A DNA stretch of 64,000 nucleotides from Cladopsammia gracilis (lineage: Eukaryota; Cnidaria; Anthozoa; Scleractinia; Dendrophylliidae). A model generated the notes under the pieces. It made no database searches. It was not told the origin of the DNA and saw only the letters and a list, made by a program, of their open reading frames with translations. The stretch is taken from contig JAJGOT010000001.1 in NCBI GenBank assembly GCA_022457155.1, positions 4,352,001 through 4,416,000 of the forward strand. The letters run 5' to 3'. A program made the position numbers and the translations under genes. Positions 54,960 to 64,000 of this stretch are shown here, piece by piece. The number at the start of each line of letters is the position of its first letter. Position 1 is the first letter of the stretch.

Positions 54960-57900
54960 ATGGGCATCCGTTTATGGTTATTAAAAAATAGTTAATTCCA
55001 TCATGCGTGGATAATTTGAATGTTAATTAATCCACTCTTGGCGGATTTCATGACGGCATTTTGGTAGTTACAAATAATAAAAATAAGGCAAGGGTCGCAC
55101 TTGGGGAAAACTGCAAACGAAAAAGGAAAACTTAACCCTTTCACTCCCAGAGACAATTACGGAGACATGTAATGCAGTTCAAACTTTTAAGTCTGTCAAC
55201 GAAATCCTACGGCGCGGTGTGACTATTCAATATTTTACAAAATGAAATTTAAAGTTCTTTTCTTGAATTTTGGTTTTTGGCACCCTTTGTGTCGCAATAT
55301 CATCCCACGCTATTCGGGTTTATTCTTTACTTTCGATGCGATAGAAATCCTCATCCCACAGATTGATCAGCATTTTAAATAAATAAATAAAAATTTCAGT
55401 GGAATCTACGAGGTGGCTCTTACTTCCACTGTTTCTGGATCAAATTAGAAATTTGGAAATGTTTTCTTTTTTCGGAGAGAGAAAAACCGGAGTACCTGGA
55501 GAATAACCCTCGGAGCAAGGATAAGAACCAACTACAAACTCAACCCGCATATGGCGACGCCTAGGGGAATCGAACCCGTGCCGAATTTTCTCTTCATTGG
55601 TCGTCTGTTTATCATACGACCGCTTTGGCTCCTCAGGAGACGCCAATGAAGAAGAAATATGCGAAGTGCTCACTTCAGTTTCACTGGTTGCCTCAGTCTA
55701 GGACTGTACATTTGGTTGTCGCTAAAAATATTGCGAATATTCGGCGCTATAAGCGCTATAACCGAAAAAAAACCCGGAGATTTGTGAAGATTGTGGGCGC
55801 ATTTGGAAAATTGATTTGTTGACAACGTAATAAAATTCTCGCAAAAATTTACCAAGTGCGATACACGCCTTCAATAAAATAGAGTGTGATTCCCAAACGA
55901 TGGAAATTTCATTGTTTTAGTCACCAACATAGGCGCCATGAAAACCATCTATAAACATGGCCTGAAGTCAGGAAATTAACATTCACCCAGGTTGTTATGT
56001 TGTATTTAGTTTTGTCTAACGCAATATATATTCTGAAATGATTTAAGTGTCATCAGCTCGCTGCTCTGTTCCCATTGTTTGAGCTGATTTAGTTGTCCTT
56101 AGCAAATGCAGATATGTTTTCTCAGCAGATCAGAGAAGACCTTGTAAGAGCTGCGTTAGCTGCCCAAACAACTGTAGTTGTTTATACGTACTCACAAGCA
56201 ATGATTAATTTAATATCTGTTCGTCTACGCTAATTAAATACTTTATATCCTTGGATAAGTAAAAATGATATATTTTTAGTTATACGCTACCACCCATTAA
56301 ATATTTATCAAATGTGGGCGACATATCTGAGAATCGCGTCAATACCCCAGCTACAACAGATAAACAGCATAAGTTTTGTAAAGTATTCTCAAAAATAAAC
56401 GCTAAAACTCTTTAACTCCCAGGAGTGCCAAAAATTAAAATTCAAGAAAAATGCCAAATTTCATTTTGTAAGATATCGAAAAACAAATGGTGCCATGCGA
56501 AAGTACTGCCAAAGACGTTTCATTTGAATGGTCAAATCATATGATTTCGCGTCTACGGACTCAAAAGTTAGAACTACACTACATGTCTCCATAATTGACC
56601 CTGTAACACAGAATACAAAAAACGTCATACAGATACAACAGTGTGTTTTCTAATTTTGAATTTTGTATATACATTTTACTTTCTTTTACCGCCATAATCA
56701 CGATGTATAAATTCGCGGTCATACACTTTCGCTCCTATTTAACAAGCTTTGAGGTATTCTTTAAGGACTTAATACGCAGCTGTACGTTTGTGGTAAAAAG
56801 CCAAGAAAACGACTGCTTGATCCCTGACGACAGTGAATTGAAAAAAGGTTTGTTGATACTGAATTAAACATTGCGTCAACTGAAATCCGCCTTAAGAACA
56901 AAAAGCGCTGGGGAAATTAATTTTCAAACGCCAAACATTCCAGTTTTTTACGTTATTGCATCCTAGTCTTAATATTATTGACCAGTTTTTCGAGAATAAC
57001 GATGGCAGCGCATTCGTCCAGATGCCTTAAACTTAACACTCAGTTTAATTAGAAAATGACTTTTAGTATAAAATTATTTTGTTATTTGCCATTTTAAAAA
57101 CGTTTATAGCAAACGACGGTAAAATATATATTCGGGTTGACAAGTCAAAACTGATTTCAACTGGTTACATCCTAGGTTGAAGTAAAAAGCGATCTTTTAA
57201 ATGATTATTTTAGTCTATATGTAGATCTTTTAGACTACAAAGTTTGATGATTATTTTCCTAAAAAAAAACCGAACAATTCGCCTTACTACACACGTCACT
57301 GATAACGGTTTTCCGGACTGACTAAGACATTGATTTTACCATTTATCATACCTGTGGCCTAGGAAAATTTTCGTTTATCTTTCATCCAACTTAATGGAGT
57401 AGATTTCAGTAAAATTTATGGCAAGTAACAATAATTAAAAAGAGAAATAAGAATAATATAAGCATGCAGATCAAAACGAAGGAGACAAGTTTGCCAAGTG
57501 GGCGAAGCAGGATTGTTCACGCCGACAGCATGTCTCAAAACCGCGGTTTCGCTCGCGGAGTAACAGCATTTAACTCAGTAGGGCAACGGCCATAAAAGCG
57601 AATGAATTCATCAGCGACGTCAAAACGAAGAAAACAGCTAAACAAGAGACTCAGTTAAATACTACGGCCAATAACTCGCGGAACATTTTTTAAAAAAGAA
57701 CGATCACAAATTAAAAGGGTGTATGACTGGGAAAACTAGGCCAAGCGAAGCGGCACAACGAAGATTATTAAAGTAAAAGGACTGGTGCTAACTGAACAAA
57801 AATGCGCGTAGCTATTTCGGCACAAACAAACCAATAGAAAATGTCGGAGTAGCGAAGACGGCAGGAACCGACAATTGATGGCCGTTTTGGCAAGCTAGAT

Positions 57901-58105
57901 ATTCGCTCTTAGTAAGAATAGTAGTGTCTTTTACGAGGGATTTTAAATATTTAAATCTTTTCAACTTACCTTAAGTTTAGCTTTCGCAATAAGTGGACTT
58001 ACAGCTCAACCACTTCGATCAGTAGCTTAGAAATAAAATCAATTAACTTCTTGCGTGCTATTGAATATTAATATTATTATTAACATTAATATTAATATTA
58101 ATATT
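54960..58105. repeat. Tandem superunit, copy C
   Basis: Block a, a reversed family E fragment (55137-55292), SINE (55450-55635), block d (55720-56400), family E (56408-56605), block f (56630-56950), g-core (57240-58105). It lacks T1 and block h; the junction to copy D is the 499-bp MITE at 58106. Confidence 0.85.
55450..55635 (-). mobile_element. tRNA-derived SINE, copy 2
   Basis: Homologous to 47758-47944; B box CGGGTTCGATTCCCC retained, A-box-like AGGAGCCAAAGCGGTC retained. A third fragment with only the 5' part lies at 58616-58660. Confidence 0.8.
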
Positions 58106-58604
58106 GGCCGTTTTCACACCAGAGACGGACAAATCGTCTGGACGGACAAGTCGTCTCAGACGGACAAGTCGTCTTAGTGTGAAAACGGGACGAACAAAAT
58201 TTTGGACGTAAAAGTCGTCTGATTTTGTCCGTCGATTTGGCCGTCTATTAAGACGATTTTTCGAGGACGATTTGTTCGTCTAGACGGATAAGTCGTCCAA
58301 AGTCCGACTTAAATTCACACCAGACGAACAAATGGTTGTATCTCGGTCTCAGTACTCGCTAAGGGAGTGGAACTAGTACAGGGAGTGATGGTTTATGGGA
58401 AAATCAAAATGGCGGATAGAAAGCAAGGTAACCAAGTCTGTTAGTGCCAGGCCCCTTGCTTTCAAAATCGTCTGTTTGTTCGTTCAGATATGAATTTACG
58501 ATGACCAACAAAAGGTGAGTTGTCCGTCTAGAATTCACATTACACGAACAAATCGTCGAACGACATGTCCGACGATTTGTCCGTCTTCTAGTGTGAAATG
58601 GGCC
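58106..58604. mobile_element. 499-bp MITE, GGCC...TTCACAC ends
   Basis: Ends GGCCGTTTTCACACCAGA and, from the right, GGCCCATTTCACACTAGA, flanked by ATT. Inside are repeated GGACAAGTCGTC/GACGGACAA words and a short frame in good start context (AAAATGGCGGATAGAAAGCA) ending at a donor-like AAG|GTAACC. No recognisable transposase. Confidence 0.85.
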
Positions 58605-59170
58605 ATTATTTTTTCTTCATTGGTCGTCTGTTTATCGTACGACAGCTTTGGCTCCTCAGCAGACGCCGATAAAGAAGAAATATGCGAAGTGCTCACTTGA
58701 GTTTCACTGGTTGTCTCAGTTTAGGACTTTACATTTGGTTGTCGCTCATCATACAAGCGTGAAAATATTGCGAATATTCGGCGCTATCACCGAAAAACAA
58801 AACCCCGGAGATTTGTGAAGGTTATGGTCGCACTTGGAAAAATGATTTGTTGACAACGTAATAAAATTCTCGCAAGCCAAGTACGACACATGTATTCAAT
58901 AAAATAGAGTGTACATAGCCGCCGTGAAGACCACCTATAAACATGGCCTGAATTCAGGAAATTAATATTCACCAAGGTTATGTTATATTTAGTTTTGTCT
59001 AGCGCAATATTCTGAAATGATTTAAGTGTCATCAGCTAGCTGCTCTGTCTCCATTGTTTGAGCAGAGTTAGTTGTCCTTAGCAGCTGTAGTTGTTTATAC
59101 TCTGTGTTTTCTTTGCACCCACAAGCAATGATTAATTTATCTGTTCGTCCACGCTGTACAAATGATATTT

Positions 59171-59352
59171 CAGGGGCGTAGGCAGGACTTTTTCAGAGGT
59201 ACGCACAGTCAATTGTCAAACATCTTCTACCTCTTCTCCCCCACCATCAAGTCCCAAATCTTGACATAAATTTTAACTTGGTCGTATTTTTCTTTTTTTC
59301 GACTTTTTCAGGTACGCACGTGCGTACATGCGTGCAGGTAGCTACGCCCTTG
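59171..59352. mobile_element. Small hAT-type MITE
   Basis: Ends CAGGGGCGTAGGCAGGA and, from the right, CAAGGGCGTAGCTACCT, the CAGGGGCG-type terminus of hAT elements. Blocks B and C show the empty site AATGATATTT-TTAG. The expected 8-bp duplication cannot be verified because the right flank is the foreign duplicated segment. Confidence 0.8.
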
Positions 59353-59355
59353 TAT

Positions 59356-60139
59356 TTAAAGTAAAAGGACTGGTGCTAACTGAACAAAAATGCGCGTAGC
59401 TATTTCGGCACAAACAAACCAATAGAAAATGTCGGAGTAGCGAAGACGGCAGGAACTGACAATTGATGGCCGTTTTGGCAAGCTAGATATTCGCTCTTAG
59501 TAAGAATAGTAGTGTCTTTTACGAGGGATTTTAAATATTTAAATCTTTTCAACTTACCTTAAGTTTAGCTTTCGCAATAAGTGGACTTACAGCTCAACCA
59601 CTTCGATCAGTAGCTTAGAAATAAAATCAATTAACTTCTTGCGTGCTATTGAATATTAATATTATTATTAACATTAATATTAATATTAATATTGGCCGTT
59701 TTCACACCAGAGACGGACAAATCGTCTGGACGGACAAGTCGTCTCAGACGGACAAGTCGTCTTAGTGTGAAAACGGGACGAACAAAATTTTGGACGTAAA
59801 AGTCGTCTGATTTTGTCCGTCGATTTGGCCGTCTATTAAGACAATTTTTCGAGGACGATTTGTTCGTCTAGACGGATAAGTCGTCCAAAGTCCGACTTAA
59901 ATTCACACCAGACGAACAAATCAGTGGTTGTATCTCGGTCTCAGTACTCGCTAAGGGAATGGAACTAGTACAGGGAGTGATGGTTTATGGGAAAATCAAA
60001 ATGGCGGATAGAAAGCAAGGTAACCAAGCCTGTTAGTGCCAGGCCCCTTGCTTTCAAAATCGTCTGTTTGTTCGTTCAGATATGAATTTACGATGACCAA
60101 CAAAAGGTGAGTTGTCCGTCTAGAATTCACATTACACGA
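59356..60139 (+). repeat. Recent duplicate of 57768-58547
   Basis: About 784 bp differing from the source by only a few substitutions and one 3-4 bp indel. It includes the end of the g-core and the first ~440 bp of the 499-bp MITE (from 59694). It is inserted in block d directly behind the hAT element. Confidence 0.95.
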
Positions 60140-60554
60140 CAGACTTACGCTCACCCCACGCATTAAATATTTATCAAATGTGGACGACGTATCTGAGAAT
60201 CACGTCAATACCCCAGCAACTACAGATAAAAGAGCATGAGTTTTGTAAAGTATTCTCAAGAATGAAAGCTAAAACTCTTTAACTCGCAAGAGTGCCAAAA
60301 ATCAAAATTCAAGAAAAATGCCAAATTTTATTTTGTAAGATATCGAAAAACAAATAGTACCATGCTAAAGTACTGCCAGATAGGTTCCATTCGAATGGTC
60401 ACATCATACGATTTCGTCCACAGACTCAAACGTTAGAACTACACAACATGTCGACTCAATAAAGTTAGTACAACAACAATTCAAGGCTACATGTCTCCGT
60501 TATTGACTCTGGGAGTGATTTAGGGTTAAAAATATTATTAACAGGGAGGAGAAT

Positions 60555-60895
60555 ATAAAACCTTTATTAAAAAATTCTCAAACAATCTTACGTTTACAGT
60601 TAATTAAAAAAAATTCTCAAATAATTTAATGTTTACAATTATTAACCTACTAAAATGCTAAAAATATTCATAATTACAATCCATAAAATATCGTAAAAGT
60701 GTTACTAAAAAAAATTTCAGTAAAAATAAAATTTATATAAGACGTTTGTATTCACAAGGTGACGGCAATAAAAAATTCTCAACATTACATTATGGCTCCT
60801 TCTTGGGTTTCAATGTCAATATCTATGTTCTTAAAATCACAAAAGGCTTTTCTTCTAAAACTATTAACTTCTAACTAAGGCTTTTTTTTTAAACA
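60555..60895. mobile_element. AT-rich insertion specific to copy D
   Basis: Absent from the homologous places in B (about 48940) and C (about 56615). It has two near-copies of AAAAAATTCTCAAA-AAT followed by GTTTACA. Class unknown; no clear terminal repeats. Confidence 0.5.
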
Positions 60896-63689
60896 ATAAA
60901 CGTCAAACAGATACAACAGTGTGTTTTCTAATTTTGAATTTTGTATATAAATTTGCTTTCTCTTACCGCCATAACCTCGTTCAGTAATTAATAAATTCAC
61001 GGTCATATAATTTCGCTCCTATTTAACAAGCTTTGAGGTATTCTTTAAGGACTTAATACGCAGCTGTTGTCAGTGAAAGCCAAGAAAACGACTGCTTGAT
61101 CCCTGACGACAGTGAATTGAAAAAGGTTTGTTGATAATTAAACATTGCGTCAACTGAAATCCGCCTTAAGAACAAAAAGAGCTGGGAAAATTAATTTTCA
61201 AACGCCAAACATTCCGGTTTTTTACGTTATTGTATCCTAGTCTTAATATTATTGACCAGTTTTTCGAGAATAACGATGACAGCGAATTCGTCCAGATGCC
61301 TTAAACGTAACATAGTCTAAATTGGCTATTTTAAAAAGTCTCAGTTTAATAAGAAAATGACTTTTAGTATAAAATTATTTTGTTATTTGCCATTTTAAAA
61401 ACGTTTATAGCAAACGACGGTAAAATATTTATTCGGGTTGACAAGTTGATATCAGTTTTGACGATCAAAACTGATTTCAACTTGTTAGATCCTTATAGGT
61501 TGAAGTACAAAGCGATCTTTTAAATGACTTTTTTAGTCTATATGTAGATATTTTAGACTACAAAGTTTGAAGATTATTTTCCTAAAAAAAACAACTATTC
61601 ACCTTTACTACACACGTCAATAATAACGGTTTTCCGGACTGACTAAGACATTGTTTTTCCAATGTATCAAATACCTTGTCATAGGATAGTTTTCGTTTGT
61701 CTTTCATCCAACTTAATGGAGTAGATTCCAGTAAAATTTATGGCAAGTAACAAAATAATTAAAAAGAGAAATACGAATAATATAAGCATGCAGATAAAAA
61801 CGAAGGAGACAAGTTTGCCTAGTGGGCGAAGCAGGATTGTTCACGCCGGCGACAGCATGTCTTAAAATCGCGGTTTCGTTTGCGAAATAACAGCTTTTAA
61901 CTCAGCAGGGCAACGGCCATAAAAAAAGAATGAATTCAAAGAAGTCAAAACGAAGAAAACAGCAAAACAAGAGACTGAATTAAACACTACGGCCAAGAAG
62001 CGGCATATTTTTAAAAACAGGAGCGATCATAAATTGAAAGGGTGTATGACTGGGAAAACTAGACCAAACGAAGCGGTATAACGAAGATTATAAGTAAAAA
62101 GGTGCCAATTAAACGAAAATGCGCATATCCATTTCGGCACAAACAATCCAAAAGAAAATGTCGGAGTAGTGACGACGGCAGGAACCGACAATTGATGTTT
62201 GTCGATGATGTTCTTTTGTTGTCGACAAACCGACAACTGGTGGCCGTTTTAACAAGCTAGATATCGCTCTTAATAAGAGTACATGTAGTAGTTTCTTTGA
62301 CGAGGGATTTTAAATATTTAAATCTATTCAACTTACCTTAAGTCTGGTTTTTGCAATAAGTAGACTAACAGCTCCACCGATTCACTAGCTGTAGAAATAA
62401 AATCAATTAACTCACTGCGTTCAACTTAAATTCCATATTAATATTAATATTAACTACTTCAGGGCTAGGAAATACTTGTTTTGTGACTCTGTTATTGCCG
62501 ACCTTTTGTGGAAATTCAATGAATCCGAATTAGAATCATGTAACTTACCGACGAAACCTAAAGCAAAATAACCTGAAATTTATTATAATATTTCAAATTA
62601 TCTTTCTTTCTTTACAAGTAGCACTTAGCTATTTCCCAAGCAGGGTAAATGTCAATTATTGATGACATGTACAAGTAGTAAAATTAGCTGAATGTTGTTG
62701 AAATGTTAATTTTGTAGTGTTCGAACATATTCAGTTAAGGAACAGAATTTAACTTATCATTTTAAAAGTGTCAAGTTGTTGATCGCGAAGCGAAGTTTGT
62801 CGCGAAGCGAAGATTGTGGTTTGGTTTCGTGTAAACACAAAGGGCAAACCGGCCTGATTGCGGAAAACAAAAACGAACTGAAAGTAAATATAGATAACGA
62901 AGCCTCCAGGCCAAAAGCACCTTTTAAAAGCTGCATCAGAGAAAGAAAAAGTGTCAAATTCATTTTGGGGACGAGATGTCCCAGCACTTCGGTTATGTCA
63001 ATTAAAAATGTATGAAATGTCCAGATGTTTAAAGAATCTGAAAATGTCTCTTCATGTGTATGTTCAATTTTTTTTAAAACTCGCAAAAAAGCTATCTTTT
63101 TGTTTACATAAATCACAATCAAGGTTTTTTTTTCCCAAAATCACATCCATTTTTCCTAACATGTTTCATATTCGAACATTACACGCATACGCTTATGTTT
63201 TACTCAATTTACCAGGGCTCTCTGTCTCATCATCGCACCGCACACAAAGTGAAAGCGTCTACACAAATTACCTGAACAAAAACACATTATCTACTGCCAT
63301 AAACAATAACCCACTTCAAGAAAAAGAAAAATGAAGATGAAAGCGTCTACATAAATTAACTGAACAAAAATATATTTAATGTAATTAAAGAAAATAACCC
63401 ACTTGAAGAAAATGAAAAATATATTACTTATTCAAATTGGCGAAACCATAAAAGAAATACAGAAAGAAACTTTCAAAATTCGTGAGACAAAATAACTTAC
63501 GTTCGTGAAAAAGCAATATTGGCCAAAGAAAATAACTTAATAGGAAGAGGCGGATTGAGAAAGCCTTACAAACCGCATTCGATGATAACCGCATCACTCG
63601 TGCAAGAGGTGATGTGGAATAGAGCCGTATCATAACAATAAGAGAAGCGCGCAATGCAAACTGGGTGGGTCAGACTCTTTAACTCCAAA

Positions 63690-64000
63690 CACTATCCTCA
63701 AATCACAAATAAATTATAAGTAATTAAGATCGGGTTTTCAAACCACCGTCACACTTATGATTTTCTGTGTTTAAACTTGATAAATCATTAATGAGCTGGA
63801 GAAGACAACTTGACTCCAAACACAATCCTCAAATCACAAATAAATTATAATTAATTAAGATCAGGTTTCCAAACCACCGTCACGCTTATGATTTTCTGTG
63901 TTCACACTTGATGAATTATTAATGAGCTGGAGAAGACAAATTAAATCCAAACACCATCCTCATAATCACAAATAAATTATAATTAATTAAGATTGGGTTT
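63690..64000 (+). repeat. ~138-bp satellite, running off the edge
   Basis: At least two units with AATTAAGATC(G/A)GGTTT, CAAACCACCGTCAC and CTTATGATTTTCTGTG; related to the satellite at 53138 but with a different partner segment (ATGAGCTGGAGAAGACAA). Confidence 0.9.

Larger units (their letters stand above)
58605..64000. repeat. Tandem superunit, copy D
   Basis: SINE fragment, block d (58680-59165, continuing 60150-60270), family E (60275-60535), an extra ~340 bp AT-rich insertion (60555-60895), block f (60905-61220), g-core (61570-62665), block h (62690-63670) and the satellite (63690 to the edge). Block d is interrupted by the hAT element and the duplicated segment at 59171-60139. A plus frame at 62776-63015 has no identified product. 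Confidence 0.85.

Noticed and set aside
62776..63015. 79-codon plus-strand frame (SRSEDCGLVSCKHKGQ...)
   Set aside because: The composition looks protein-like, but the copy B equivalent is disrupted and shortened, and I cannot assign a family. It may be a fragment of an old exon.
1..64000. CRISPR arrays, prokaryotic operons, integrated viral genes
   Set aside because: Tandem repeats here lack unique spacers of regular length, no gene packing or ribosome-binding sites are seen, and no viral structural or replication protein was recognised.

Overview
This window looks like gene-poor, repeat-dense DNA from an animal genome, most likely an anthozoan cnidarian such as a stony coral or a relative. 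The reasons are AT-rich sequence, no prokaryotic gene packing, splice-site-like signals, microsatellites, a 5'-truncated L1-type LINE, a tRNA-derived SINE, Harbinger, piggyBac-like, hAT and Penelope-type remnants, and many short TTAA- or TA-flanked elements. The lineage call rests on recognising repeat types and was not tested by any search. No complete cellular protein-coding gene can be supported. The longest real coding stretch is the C-terminal half of a LINE reverse-transcriptase protein.

Layout. 1-1.56 kb: a satellite with a ~102-bp unit that decays to the right and runs off the left edge. 2.45-3.43 kb: a hairpin and a TIR-bounded element with a broken Crypton-type (KIAA1958/QRICH1-like) recombinase fragment. 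3.6-5.3 kb: first copy of repeat family R1 and a TTAA-flanked MITE. 5.75-6.66 kb: a defective Harbinger with a transposase fragment. 7.6-10.5 kb: one copy (minus strand) of a composite transposon whose second copy lies inverted at 24.1-26.2 kb; the first copy has a 795-bp TTAA element nested in it. 12.5-14.2 kb: the LINE, set beside a 37-bp minisatellite (14.2-15.3 kb). 16.4-21.9 kb: R1 copies 2 and 3, foldbacks and Harbinger-type MITEs. 23.2-24.1 kb: a candidate promoter plus tiny first exon on the minus strand, then Penelope-type ends with three hammerhead-ribozyme-like motifs. 26.2-28.1 kb: a foldback, then two TTAA-flanked MITEs almost end to end.

29-46 kb is built from old local duplications (29.2-31.6 matches 35.9-39.6 kb; a short motif recurs at least 12 times), cut by MITEs and a 304-bp tandem array. 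43.7-64 kb is a tandem series of a multi-kilobase non-coding unit (a partial copy near 44 kb, then copies starting near 47.7, 55.0 and 58.6 kb), each carrying its own set of later insertions.

The most useful feature of the window is that these duplicated blocks hold both filled and empty versions of the same site, so target duplications and relative ages of several elements can be read directly. The strongest candidate for a functional system is the group of palindromic-stem-III hammerhead-like motifs at 23.6-23.9 kb.
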